This document shows positions 25,701-32,713 of a DNA stretch of 64,000 nucleotides, piece by piece; position 1 is the stretch's first letter; each line of letters opens with the position of its first letter. The position numbers and the translations under genes are program-made. The notes beneath the pieces are model-generated. The model had not been told where the DNA came from. It saw only the letters and a list, made by a program, of their open reading frames with translations, and ran no database searches. The stretch lies in the NCBI RefSeq assembly GCF_900110415.1, contig NZ_FODR01000010.1, positions 202,564 to 266,563 of the forward strand. The letters run 5' to 3'. Source of the stretch: Mucilaginibacter sp. OK283. Lineage in GTDB: Bacteria; Bacteroidota; Bacteroidia; Sphingobacteriales; Sphingobacteriaceae.

Positions 25701-25862
25701 AGGCGCTCCCGGTTGATGAGCTACCTGCATGCGGAAGATACAAGCTATAAATTCGCCACAATCCCAAAAGCTGGCCGATGGTTCAAGTGTTAAAATGTAG
25801 GTAATGGTAGCGATAATACCGGCTATCCAGCCAAAAATATTGTTGATCTTAGTGTAGTTCAT
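22725..25862 (-). CDS. DUF2723 multi-span membrane protein (O-mannosyltransferase-like)
   Basis: A 1045-aa inner-membrane protein. The N-terminal half has about a dozen hydrophobic segments and the family signature SFWDCGEFIACIFRMQVAHQ (residues about 31-50), where acidic residues resemble the catalytic aspartate of GT-C glycosyltransferases. The C-terminal part from about residue 640 is soluble, with a YADNDTYPLWYIQEVENVRP motif and later TPR-like helices. DUF2723 proteins in Bacteroidota are related to protein O-mannosyltransferases and have been linked to protein O-glycosylation; the sugar and acceptor here are unknown. It is monocistronic. Confidence 0.85.
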   Translation of the reverse strand: MNYTKINNIFGWIAGIIATITYILTLEPSASFWDCGEFIACIFRMQVAHQPGAPLFTMIGKVFTLLSMGDNTRVAYWANMASALASGATILFLFWTVTALAKKILVKKAEDINIASLIIIIGSGLVGALAYAWSDTFWFSAVESEVYAQSSLCTAIVFWAILKWDAHADEPNANRWIVFIAYIMGLSIGIHLLNLLVIPAIALVIYFRKAKAITAQGTLLAFFAGVVSVAFVLWGVIQFTVKGAAFSDLLFVNTLGMGFGSGAIAFFALLIGTIAFGIYYTIKQSQLAIIASAVCFILALGISTGIIGALIGIGILALLEYVIKIREKRFALNSFFVCLLFILFGYSSFVMIVVRAKADPNLNNSDPQDAFALNSYLNRDQYGDTPLLYGQFFDSTPTEQTQGAQIYRRGKTQYEVAGKKLTTVYDRNTIFPRMFSDKGGHAQFYRAWSKLADGEKPTFATNLGFFGTWQVNQMYTRYFLWNFVGRTNDLDGQTSNSGADGNWISGWNFNKPLPAEVTQSKSYNRLYFLPLIIGLVGLFFHFKSDQRNAGVVLVLFFFTGLAIVLYLNQDPLQPRERDYAYAGSFYAFAIWIGLGVMGVAELLRKVVNAKTSGIIATVVCLLAAPVLMANQEWDDHNRSTKLTPHDMAYNYLNSCAPNAILFTYADNDTYPLWYIQEVENVRPDVRIVNLSLLGTDWYIRGMKHKMNESEPLPITMPDDKFKAGVRDVVYLSDKNLPGSTELKDVFDFITSDEKEAMADYGNGEMGNYLPTKKFKITVNADDVVKTGTVPAAQKDQITPEMDWTFNGKYVTKDILAMMDILAHNNWKRPIYFATTVPDENLIGLGKYLYSEGFANRLMPLKVDTAANAADLINTPVMYHNMMTQYKWGNMKTASYLDHESNTMFYPLISRLYSSLADNLLKEGKTDLAKNALKKYDEVMPETIPNTEIAIRKYYLIETAYRLGETQMANKLANLIDAYVTNLLAYNLTLLQSGDTTLESRDIQYSMSMLNGLVEFTKNYKQPQLNAKFNAQFKEYEKKLGMGTGK

Positions 25863-26008
25863 GTCAGGTACTTTCGTATATCAAAAGGCTTAATTGAGCC
25901 GAAATTAGCAAAAAACTATTATGATGCCGAAACCAAACGGCTTACCTTAACTCTTTTTAATCGTTTTTAGCTGTAAAACAGGCTTGTAAATACTTTTTTC
26001 AAATTCTG

Positions 26009-26039
26009 TTTTGAGAGTTAAAAAATCGTCTTATATTTG
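26009..26039 (+). promoter_or_regulatory. Promoter of tRNA-Gln
   Basis: TTTTG (26009-26013), an 18-nt spacer, then TATATTTG (26032-26039), a near-perfect Bacteroidota promoter. Transcription would begin about 30 nt before the mature tRNA end. Confidence 0.7.
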
Positions 26040-26074
26040 CATTCCTTTTCGGAGAGTAAAACATCCAGGGAGAT

Positions 26075-26145
26075 TGCCTGATAGTATAATGGTAGTACGA
26101 CGGTTTTTGGTACCGTTTGTCTAGGTTCGAATCCTGGTCGGGCAA
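26075..26145 (+). tRNA. tRNA-Gln (anticodon TTG)
   Basis: Acceptor arms TGCCTGA (26075-26081) and TCGGGCA (26138-26144) pair with one G-T wobble. The anticodon stem ACGGT/ACCGT encloses loop TTTTGGT, giving anticodon TTG for CAA codons. The T arm reads CTAGG-TTCGAAT-CCTGG. CCA is not encoded; CAA follows the discriminator A. The next gene is prs, 176 nt downstream. Confidence 0.95.
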
Positions 26146-26151
26146 CAAGAA

Positions 26152-26316
26152 ATTTCGGATTTCGAATTTTTGATTTCGGATTTATTCCGTTTTAGAAAAT
26201 CGAGGTCCGAATTGTATTTTAGGGGGTTGTTAACGGCCTGGTTTATTTTATTTTAGCTTGATAAGCAATTGAAAATTAACCAAATCCGAAATCGGACATC
26301 CGAAATTCAAAATTCA
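26152..26316. repeat. Heptamer-periodic inverted-repeat element between tRNA-Gln and prs
   Basis: Left arm 26152-26179: ATTTCGG, ATTTCGA, ATTTTTG, ATTTCGG. Right arm 26282-26316: AAATCCG, AAATCGG, ACATCCG, AAATTCA, AAATTCA. The left arm begins 6 nt after the tRNA and the right arm ends 5 nt before the prs ATG. About 100 nt separate the arms. Confidence 0.85.
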
Positions 26317-26321
26317 AAAAA

Positions 26322-27266
26322 ATGCCATTACAATTTAATCCGGTTAAATTATTTGCAGGTTCGGGCTCAAAAGCGCTGGCGCAAAAAATTGCTGAAGCCT
26401 ATGGCCGCGAATTGGGCGATGTAGTACTTTCACGTTTTAGTGATGGCGAATTTCAACCACATTTTAATGAAACTGTAAGGGGATGCGATGTATTCCTGAT
26501 ACAAAGTACCCACCAGCCTACTGATAACCTGATGGAATTGCTGATGATGATTGATGCCGCCCGCCGTGCATCGTCACATTATGTAAACGCCGTTATCCCG
26601 TATTTTGGTTTGGCGCGCCAGGACAGGAAAGATAAACCCCGCGTAGCTATAAGCGCAAAACTGGTAGCCAATTTATTGGTGGCAGCCGGTATTAACCGCA
26701 TCATGACCATGGATTTGCACGCAGCGCAGATACAGGGATTTTTTGATGTTCCGGTTGATCACCTGGATGCTTCTATCATTTTTGTGCCGTACATTAAAAG
26801 CCTTGGTCTTGGTAATTTAACCATTGCATCGCCAGATATGGGGGGCTCATACAGGGCGCGCAGCTTTGCTAAATTTTTTAATGCCGAGGTTGTAATTTGC
26901 GATAAACGTCGTAAACGTGCCAACGAGATTGAATCGATGACATTGATTGGCGACGTAACCGACCAGGACATTGTATTGATTGATGATATTTGCGATACAG
27001 CCGGCACGCTGGCCAAAGCAGCAGGCTTAATTATGGAACGTGGTGCACGCAGCGTACGCGCGGTTTGTACACACCCCGTATTATCTGGTAAAGCTTACGA
27101 AACTATCGAAAACTCGGTGTTAACCGAACTAATAGTTACCGACACCATACCATTGAAATATGAAAGCCCTAAAATAAAAGTATTATCAACTGCCGAATTG
27201 TTTGCAAAAGCTATAAGCAATGTAAATGAACACGGTTCGATAAGCCAGTTGTTTAGGGTAGACTAA
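26322..27266 (+). CDS. prs: Ribose-phosphate pyrophosphokinase
   Basis: A 314-aa cytosolic enzyme making PRPP from ribose 5-phosphate and ATP for nucleotide, histidine and NAD synthesis. The flexible catalytic loop reads ARQDRKDKPRVAISAKLVAN, the metal/PRPP signature includes MDLHAAQIQGFFD, and the ribose-5-phosphate loop reads VLIDDICDTAGTL. Length and motifs are typical of class I PRPP synthases. The start at MPLQFNPVKLFAGSGS fits homologues. It lies between two heptamer elements and upstream of rplY, a frequent Bacteroidota order. Confidence 0.96.
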   Translation: MPLQFNPVKLFAGSGSKALAQKIAEAYGRELGDVVLSRFSDGEFQPHFNETVRGCDVFLIQSTHQPTDNLMELLMMIDAARRASSHYVNAVIPYFGLARQDRKDKPRVAISAKLVANLLVAAGINRIMTMDLHAAQIQGFFDVPVDHLDASIIFVPYIKSLGLGNLTIASPDMGGSYRARSFAKFFNAEVVICDKRRKRANEIESMTLIGDVTDQDIVLIDDICDTAGTLAKAAGLIMERGARSVRAVCTHPVLSGKAYETIENSVLTELIVTDTIPLKYESPKIKVLSTAELFAKAISNVNEHGSISQLFRVD

Positions 27267-27267
27267 T

Positions 27268-27355
27268 TAGTCCATAGCTGATGGTCAATAGTCCATGGCA
27301 GAGGGAACACGCATTAAAACAAATCCATGGTCTATTGACTATCGACCATGGACTT
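27268..27355. repeat. Heptamer-periodic inverted-repeat element between prs and rplY
   Basis: Left arm 27268-27302: TAGTCCA, TAGCTGA, TGGTCAA, TAGTCCA, TGGCAGA. Right arm 27324-27351: TCCATGG, TCTATTG, ACTATCG, ACCATGG, then ACTT. The left arm starts 1 nt after the prs stop codon. The arms are separated by 21 nt. Confidence 0.85.
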
Positions 27356-27382
27356 AATAAATAATAAATAAAATAAAAAACA

Positions 27383-27967
27383 ATGAAATCAATTGCTATT
27401 AGCGGTTCTCCAAGAGAGAACGTAGGGAAAAGAGACGCTAAAGAACTGCGTTACCAAGGCTTAGTGCCTGCAGTACTTTACGGTGGGCCAACCCAAACCC
27501 ACTTTTCAGTGTCCGCAGCTGATTTGAGAGCCGTAGTTTACACTCCGGTTGTTCATTTCATCGATCTTGACGTTGCTGGTGTTAAATCACAGGCTATTAT
27601 TAAAGATTTGCAGTTTCACCCTTTAACTGAACAAATTATCCACGTAGACTTTTTATTGCTTGACGAGAAAAAGCCTATCACTATCGAGATCCCTGTTAAA
27701 TTAACCGGAACTTCGCCAGGTGTTAAAGTGGGTGGTAAATTAGTTCAAAAACTAAGGAAACTGCGCATCAAAGCATTACCTAAAGATCATTTAGATGCTA
27801 TTGAAGTAAGCATTGCAGCTTTGGAAGTTGGTAAATCAGTAAAAGTGGCCGAAATTAAATTGCCAAACTTAACTATTACCAATGCACAGGAAGATACTAT
27901 CGTATCTGTAACTACTTCACGTGCATTACGTCAGGCTGAGCAGGAAGCTGCTTCAGGTAAAAAATAA
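27383..27967 (+). CDS. rplY: 50S ribosomal protein L25/general stress protein Ctc
   Basis: A 194-aa two-domain L25 (Ctc/TL5 type) that binds 5S rRNA. The N-terminal L25 domain covers about residues 3-90 (RENVGKRDAKELRYQGLVPA, then VDFLLLDEKKPI), and the C-terminal TL5 beta domain covers about 95-185. The longer form with the beta domain is the usual one in Bacteroidota. It follows prs, as often seen; a pth gene, which frequently comes next, is absent here. A strong terminator follows at 27983. Confidence 0.93.
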   Translation: MKSIAISGSPRENVGKRDAKELRYQGLVPAVLYGGPTQTHFSVSAADLRAVVYTPVVHFIDLDVAGVKSQAIIKDLQFHPLTEQIIHVDFLLLDEKKPITIEIPVKLTGTSPGVKVGGKLVQKLRKLRIKALPKDHLDAIEVSIAALEVGKSVKVAEIKLPNLTITNAQEDTIVSVTTSRALRQAEQEAASGKK

Positions 27968-27982
27968 TTTTTACCCCCTGGT

Positions 27983-28023
27983 AAAAAAAACGCGATCGGG
28001 CTTTGCCTGGTCGCGTTTTTTTT
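27983..28023 (+). terminator. Strong intrinsic terminator after rplY
   Basis: AAAAAAAACGCGA (27983-27995) pairs perfectly with TCGCGTTTTTTTT (28011-28023). The stem continues partly through the TCGGG...CCTGG region. The 3' T8 tract is textbook. Confidence 0.88.
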
Positions 28024-28087
28024 GGGTCAAGAATTTTTGGCAAAAGCAAGGTTTTTAAACGCCTTGTTGTGGTTGATTGGTGGTTTG

Positions 28088-28149
28088 AGTCGGAAGTAAG
28101 CAACAAGCGAAAATGACTTGAGACTTGCAACTAAATACTTTTGACTTAG
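28088..28149. repeat. Heptamer-periodic inverted-repeat element upstream of aldo/keto reductase
   Basis: Right arm 28115-28149: GACTTGA, GACTTGC, AACTAAA, TACTTTT, GACTTAG. The weaker left arm 28088-28108 reads AGTCGGA, AGTAAGC, AACAAGC, matching the complementary AGTC words. Confidence 0.65.
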
Positions 28150-28245
28150 CGTTAGCTGTTTGAATTTTGTAATATTTAGTTTGATACTTATAACCGCATC
28201 GCTTTGCAGGTTGTTTAAATTTGTATCAACAAAAACATAATACCT

Positions 28246-29253
28246 ATGAAATACAGAAATTTAGGGAATACCGGCGAAAAACTATCTGCCATTGGCTTAG
28301 GCTGTATGGGCATGAGTTTCGCCTATGGCCCGATAGATAACGACGAATCATTAGCTACACTTAACCTGGCGCTTGACCTGGGCATTAACTTTTGGGATAC
28401 TGCGGATATGTATGCCAACGGCAAAAACGAAGAACTGATAGCCAAAGTATTGAAGCAAAACCGCGATAAAGTATTTATAGCCACCAAATTTGGTTTCAGG
28501 GTGAGGGATGTCAACGCCCCTTATGCGGGTAGCGGCACCGCCAATGTTTATTTTGACGCCTCGCCCGCTTATATGAAAACTGCGGTTGAGCAAAGTCTCA
28601 AACGATTAAATATCGATACCATCGATCTATACTACGCCCATCGTATCGATCCCAATGTGCCTGTGGAGGAAATGGTAGGAGCTATGGCCGAATTAGTTAA
28701 GGAAGGCAAGGTGCGTTACCTTGGTTTATCTGAAGCATCGGCTGCAAGCATCCGCAAAGCGCACGCCGTGCATCCTATTGCTGCCCTGCAAAGCGAGTAT
28801 TCATTACTTACCCGCGATGTAGAGAACGAAATACTGCCGGTATTACGCGAGCTAAATATTTCATTAGTGCCTTATAGCCCGCTATCGCGTGGCCTGGTAA
28901 CCAATACCTTAAATAAAGAAGGACTTGCCGACGGCGATTTCCGTAAAACATTGCCACGTTTTAACGAGGACAACTGGGACAATAACCAAAAACTGGCCCG
29001 TGAATTTGCTGTCCTGGCACAACAAAAAAATGTTGCACCAGCACAATTCGCCTTAGGTTGGGTATTGGCTCAGGGCGATGATATTATTCCTATCCCAGGC
29101 ACCAAAAAGCGCAAATACCTGCAGGAAAACGCAGGAGCTGTTGACGTGGAATTATCCGCTGTCGATTTGCAGGAGATTGATGATCTGTTAAAAAAATATC
29201 CTGATACCGGCCAGCGTTACTATGAGGCATCTTTAAAAATGACCAATCTGTAA
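28246..29253 (+). CDS. Aldo/keto reductase
   Basis: A 335-aa NADPH-dependent oxidoreductase of the AKR superfamily (TIM barrel). The catalytic tetrad is visible: D51 and Y56 in DTADMYANGKNEE, K81 in IATKFG, and H132 in YYAHRIDP. The C-terminal PIPGTKKRKYLQENAGAV binds the cofactor phosphate and adenine. It resembles the YakC/IolS-type reductases; the substrate is unknown. A TAAATTTG -7-like element lies at 28216-28223. The broken OsmC gene follows after 40 nt, and the two may have formed a stress operon. Confidence 0.9.
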   Translation: MKYRNLGNTGEKLSAIGLGCMGMSFAYGPIDNDESLATLNLALDLGINFWDTADMYANGKNEELIAKVLKQNRDKVFIATKFGFRVRDVNAPYAGSGTANVYFDASPAYMKTAVEQSLKRLNIDTIDLYYAHRIDPNVPVEEMVGAMAELVKEGKVRYLGLSEASAASIRKAHAVHPIAALQSEYSLLTRDVENEILPVLRELNISLVPYSPLSRGLVTNTLNKEGLADGDFRKTLPRFNEDNWDNNQKLAREFAVLAQQKNVAPAQFALGWVLAQGDDIIPIPGTKKRKYLQENAGAVDVELSAVDLQEIDDLLKKYPDTGQRYYEASLKMTNL

Positions 29254-29293
29254 TTTTATTTAATGGTGTTTATTTTTATGGTGATATTAGATC

Positions 29294-29763
29294 ATGAAAG
29301 ATCATCATTATAAAACCACCATCACCTGGACAGGCAATACGGGCACCGGAACCAAAGATTATAGATCATATGAACGTGCCCACACCATCAGCATTGATGG
29401 TAAGCAGGATATTTCAGGTTCGTCAGATCCAAGTTTCAGGGGGATAAATCCCGTTATAGTCCCGAAGACCTGTTGCTTGCATCGATAGCTGCCTGCCACA
29501 TGTTGTGGTACCTGCACTTGTGTTCGGTGGCGGGCGTGGTGGTAACCGCGTATGAAGATAGGGCAGAAGGTACTATGGTTGAAACCAGCGACGGCGGAGG
29601 CTATTTTACCGAAGTAATATTAAAGCCGGTGATTACCCTTAAAGAAGCCGCTATGCAGGCAAGGGCAGCTGCACTGCACCACGAGGCTAACAAATTATGC
29701 TTTATAGCCAACTCGGTTAAATTTCCGGTTTTGCACCAGGCGGAGTATAGGGTGGAGGGCTGA
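29294..29763 (+). pseudogene. OsmC family protein, interrupted by a single-base frameshift
   Basis: Two adjacent reading frames together make one complete OsmC-like protein of about 155 aa. The first part (29294 on) ends properly up to SSDPSFRG, and the second frame continues DKSRYSPEDLLLASIAACHM, the conserved OsmC core with the redox cysteine. The break lies in a run of five G at 29439-29443; one additional base there restores the frame. OsmC proteins reduce organic hydroperoxides using paired cysteines (C in SIAACHM, and a second in HEANKLCFIANS). It could be a true pseudogene, a homopolymer sequencing error or slippage-controlled expression. No other damage is seen. Confidence 0.85.
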
Positions 29764-29923
29764 GATAAATTGTGTTTAGCTTCTGAATGGAGAAACACAC
29801 ATCCGTGTAATAAAAAGATTGAGGAATGTTTTAATTTCCGGCGTAATGTTTAAAGTACCACGATTGAGCCATTACGCCGGGGGCATTTTTTTAAGAGCCT
29901 TTATTGTATATTTTTATTGTTTA

Positions 29924-30277
29924 TTATTGGTTTGCCAATAATTCATTTTGCAATTGTTTTTTACCCCAATTGTGTAAATGCTCAATAAACGGAATTAATT
30001 CCCGCCCTGTCTCGCTCACCGAATATTCTACTTTGGGTGGCACTTCGTGATACATTTTCCGTGTTATTAATTTATCGTCTTCCAATTCCCTTAAAGTCTG
30101 GGTAAGCATTTTGGTGGTAATATCGGGCAATGTACGGGTTAGCTCGCCGTAGCGCAGTACAGTTTTTGAGTGTAAATACCATAAAATCCTCGCCTTATAT
30201 TTTCCGCCGATGCGTTTAAACGCATATTCAACGCCACAATTCTGGATTTGCTCAGGGATTTCGCGTTTATTTTTCAT
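29924..30277 (-). CDS. HxlR family transcriptional regulator
   Basis: A 117-aa winged-helix regulator starting at 30277 (MKNKREIPEQIQNCGVEYAF); an upstream in-frame ATG at 30307 gives an unlikely extension. Typical HxlR features are the N-terminal cysteine (NCGVEYAFKRIGGKYKARIL), the recognition region TRTLPDITTKMLTQTLREL, and the wing with PPKVEYSVSETGREL. HxlR proteins often sense reactive carbonyls, quinones or redox stress through that cysteine. It is divergent from an SDR gene, the usual target arrangement, and an ATACTT/AAGTAT palindrome sits between them. Confidence 0.88.
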   Translation of the reverse strand: MKNKREIPEQIQNCGVEYAFKRIGGKYKARILWYLHSKTVLRYGELTRTLPDITTKMLTQTLRELEDDKLITRKMYHEVPPKVEYSVSETGRELIPFIEHLHNWGKKQLQNELLANQ

Positions 30278-30346
30278 TTTTATTTTATATAAAATATTGA
30301 TAATCAATTATACATACTTTTTGGTATATAACATACAAATAAGTAC

Positions 30347-30363
30347 ATACTTGCCAAAAGTAT
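30347..30363. promoter_or_regulatory. Candidate HxlR operator between hxlR and SDR
   Basis: ATACTT-GCCAA-AAGTAT is a perfect 6-bp inverted repeat. A similar ATACTTTTTGGTAT lies at about 30313-30326. Both fall between the divergent starts at 30277 and 30403, and a TATATTTG-like element (30365-30372, minus) overlaps the region. Confidence 0.5.
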
Positions 30364-30402
30364 ACAAATATATTAGTATTGCAGCTCATTAAAAGCAATA
30401 AA

Positions 30403-31155
30403 ATGGACTTAAAGTTAAAAGATAAAGTTGCGGTGGTTACCGGTGCATCAAAAGGAATTGGTGCCGGAATTGCAAAAGCATTTGCAAAAGCGGGTGCAAA
30501 AGTTGTGGTCAATTATGCATCGGCGAAGGTGGACGCAGATAAAGTAGTTGATGAAATAACGAAAGATGGTGGCGCTGCCATCGCTATTCAGGGTAACATA
30601 ACACTATCGGCAGATGTGAAAAGGTTGTTTACCGAAACAAAAACTGCGTTTGGCCGGCTGGATATCCTTGTGAATAATGCAGGCGTTTTTACTTTTGAGC
30701 CTTTAGAGGCCGTTACCGAAGATAGTTTTCATGCACAATATAACACGCATGTGCTGGGTAACTTATTGTGTACCCAAAGCGCGGTTGCGCTATTTGGCCA
30801 GGAGGGTGGCAGTATTATAAACATCAGCTCGACAGTAAGCCAAAATCCCATGCCCGGCCTGGTGGTATATTGCGCGGCAAAAGCTGCCGTTGATACCATG
30901 ACAAAACTATTGGCCAAAGAGTTGGGTGGACGAAAAATACGGATAAATACTATTGCTCCCGGCGTTACCGAAACGCAAGGTACACGTAGTGCGGGTATAA
31001 TTGGAGGCGATTTGGAGAAACAAATGGTTGCTAACACGCCGTTGGGCCGCACGGGTCGGCCGGAAGATATTGCAAAGGTTGCGGTATTCCTGGCTTCTGA
31101 CGATGCCGGTTGGGTAACAGGCGAAAGAATCACTGTTGCCGGTGGGTTGTTGTAA
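30403..31155 (+). CDS. Short-chain dehydrogenase/reductase (SDR)
   Basis: A 250-aa classical SDR starting at the ATG at 30403 (MDLKLKDKVAVVTGASKGIG); the in-frame ATG at 30379 lies in the promoter region. Cofactor motif GASKGIG, NNAG (91-94), catalytic S142/S143, Y156 and K160 (VVYCAAK) are all present. VVVNYAS after the second strand suggests NADP(H) use, by analogy with 3-oxoacyl-ACP reductase-like SDRs. It ends with the usual GERITVAGGLL. It is likely controlled by the adjacent HxlR regulator and acts on an unknown alcohol or ketone. Confidence 0.9.
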   Translation: MDLKLKDKVAVVTGASKGIGAGIAKAFAKAGAKVVVNYASAKVDADKVVDEITKDGGAAIAIQGNITLSADVKRLFTETKTAFGRLDILVNNAGVFTFEPLEAVTEDSFHAQYNTHVLGNLLCTQSAVALFGQEGGSIINISSTVSQNPMPGLVVYCAAKAAVDTMTKLLAKELGGRKIRINTIAPGVTETQGTRSAGIIGGDLEKQMVANTPLGRTGRPEDIAKVAVFLASDDAGWVTGERITVAGGLL

Positions 31156-31205
31156 AATTCAGGAACAACTTTTTCTATTTCCGGTCAGAGGAAAAAATCC
31201 CCATT

Positions 31206-31239
31206 AAAAAGTAAATCACCGCATCGCGCGGTGATTTAC
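31206..31239 (-). terminator. Terminator of the sus operon (minus strand)
   Basis: GTAAATCACCGC and GCGGTGATTTAC form a perfect 12-bp stem around ATCGC. Read on the minus strand a TTTTT tract follows, so it probably ends the transcript running through the GH13 gene. Confidence 0.68.
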
Positions 31240-31297
31240 AAACCCAAAAGGGACCAGAGACCAAGCTGCCCCTTTGATATGAAAAGTAAACAAGAAA

Positions 31298-32698
31298 CTA
31301 TTTTTTTAGCGCCAGGTATTGATATGGCTGAATAGTAAGCTGGGCACCTAACGTGATATTTGCTTTGGTGAAGCCGTTTGTCCAAGTGGTACCTTGCAAG
31401 GTTGCCGGAACGGCGTAGGTAACGCTGCTGTTTTTTGAATTTACCAGTACCAATACATCATCCGCTGCCGTCTTTTTCTCGAAGGATACAATATCATTAT
31501 CGTTATAAGCGGTTAATGTTCCTGTTTTAACAGCCTCGTGCGCCTGGCGGAAGGCTATAATCTTTTTGTATTCGGCAATCATATCCGGGTTGGCGGTATA
31601 ATCTACCGGTATATTATTAAAAAAGTTAATGGAATTTGGATAGCCCACTTCCTGGCTGCTGTATATTAATGGCACACCATCCATATAGGCCGCCAAAACA
31701 AACGCGGCCAGCGCACCCTGCTTGCCTTTATACTCGCTGATGGTGCTGCCATCTGACGATGCATTATCATGGTTGGTAATATACCTTAATTTAATACCAT
31801 TGGCCGGTAACGAAGCTTTTTCGGCAGTGTTTGTTGAGTATAGGGCCGATGGGCTGGATGTACCTGCAAATACGTTTTTAAGCGTACCGTAATAGCTGAA
31901 GGCAAAATTCATCTGGAAACCCGCGCTTATTTCGGGGCCTTTGGTGCCCTCGGCTAAATATATCAGCTTATGGGTGGTAATTTTGTTTAAAGTATCTATT
32001 GCCTGTACCCAGAAATCATTAGGGATATTGTCGGCAAAATCGCAGCGGTAGCCATCGATATTGGCTGTGTACACCCAGTATTTCATGGCCTTAATCATGG
32101 CGGTACGCATGCTGGTATTGTTGTAGTTTAACGCGGCAACATCAGCGTAGTTTGTGCCTGGCGGAATAATAATATTGCCAGATGCATCCTGCTGGTACCA
32201 GTCTTTATTCTGGATCCATGCATTATCCCATGAGGTGTGGTTTGCTACCCAATCCAATATAACGGCTATGCCCAGCGTATGTGCTTTGGCAACATAAGCC
32301 CGCAAGTCATCCAGCGTGCCGAAATCGGCGTTTACAGCCGTGTAATCCTTAACCGCATAGGGTGATCCTGAAGCTTTCAAAACGCCTACCGGGTAGGTTG
32401 GCATTAGCCATACCACGTTAACGCCAAGCGCTTTGATAGAATCTAAACGAGCCATGGCACTGCTCAGGCCAACCGGCGAGTAAGTTTTTAAATTCACCTC
32501 ATACATCACAATATCTTTGGTTGCGGGTACGCCGGTAAAAGGGGTGCCGTATTGGGCAGGGTCGGTATTGGTTGGGGGTGGGGTAGTGCCGCCGTCATCT
32601 GTCGTTGGCGATTTTTTGCCGCAGCCCAGTAGCGAGCCTATTAGCATTATAAATAGAATTAAACTGTTCATCTGGTTTTTTTTGTTACTCATGATCAT
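31298..32698 (-). CDS. GH13 alpha-amylase lipoprotein (SusG-like)
   Basis: A 466-aa lipoprotein of glycoside hydrolase family 13 that hydrolyses alpha-1,4-glucans. I place the start at ATG 32698, 7 nt after GGAAG; a GTG at 32704 and an ATG at 32692 are alternatives. The lipobox LLGC gives an acylated cysteine at residue 26. GH13 regions are visible: region I DWVANHTSW, II DGYRCDFAD (nucleophile Asp), III YLAEGT (acid/base Glu), IV ITNHDNAS (Asp). It is the last gene of the sus operon and probably acts at the cell surface, as SusG does. Confidence 0.9.
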   Translation of the reverse strand: MIMSNKKNQMNSLILFIMLIGSLLGCGKKSPTTDDGGTTPPPTNTDPAQYGTPFTGVPATKDIVMYEVNLKTYSPVGLSSAMARLDSIKALGVNVVWLMPTYPVGVLKASGSPYAVKDYTAVNADFGTLDDLRAYVAKAHTLGIAVILDWVANHTSWDNAWIQNKDWYQQDASGNIIIPPGTNYADVAALNYNNTSMRTAMIKAMKYWVYTANIDGYRCDFADNIPNDFWVQAIDTLNKITTHKLIYLAEGTKGPEISAGFQMNFAFSYYGTLKNVFAGTSSPSALYSTNTAEKASLPANGIKLRYITNHDNASSDGSTISEYKGKQGALAAFVLAAYMDGVPLIYSSQEVGYPNSINFFNNIPVDYTANPDMIAEYKKIIAFRQAHEAVKTGTLTAYNDNDIVSFEKKTAADDVLVLVNSKNSSVTYAVPATLQGTTWTNGFTKANITLGAQLTIQPYQYLALKK

Positions 32699-32713
32699 AC
32701 TCACACTTCCTTT

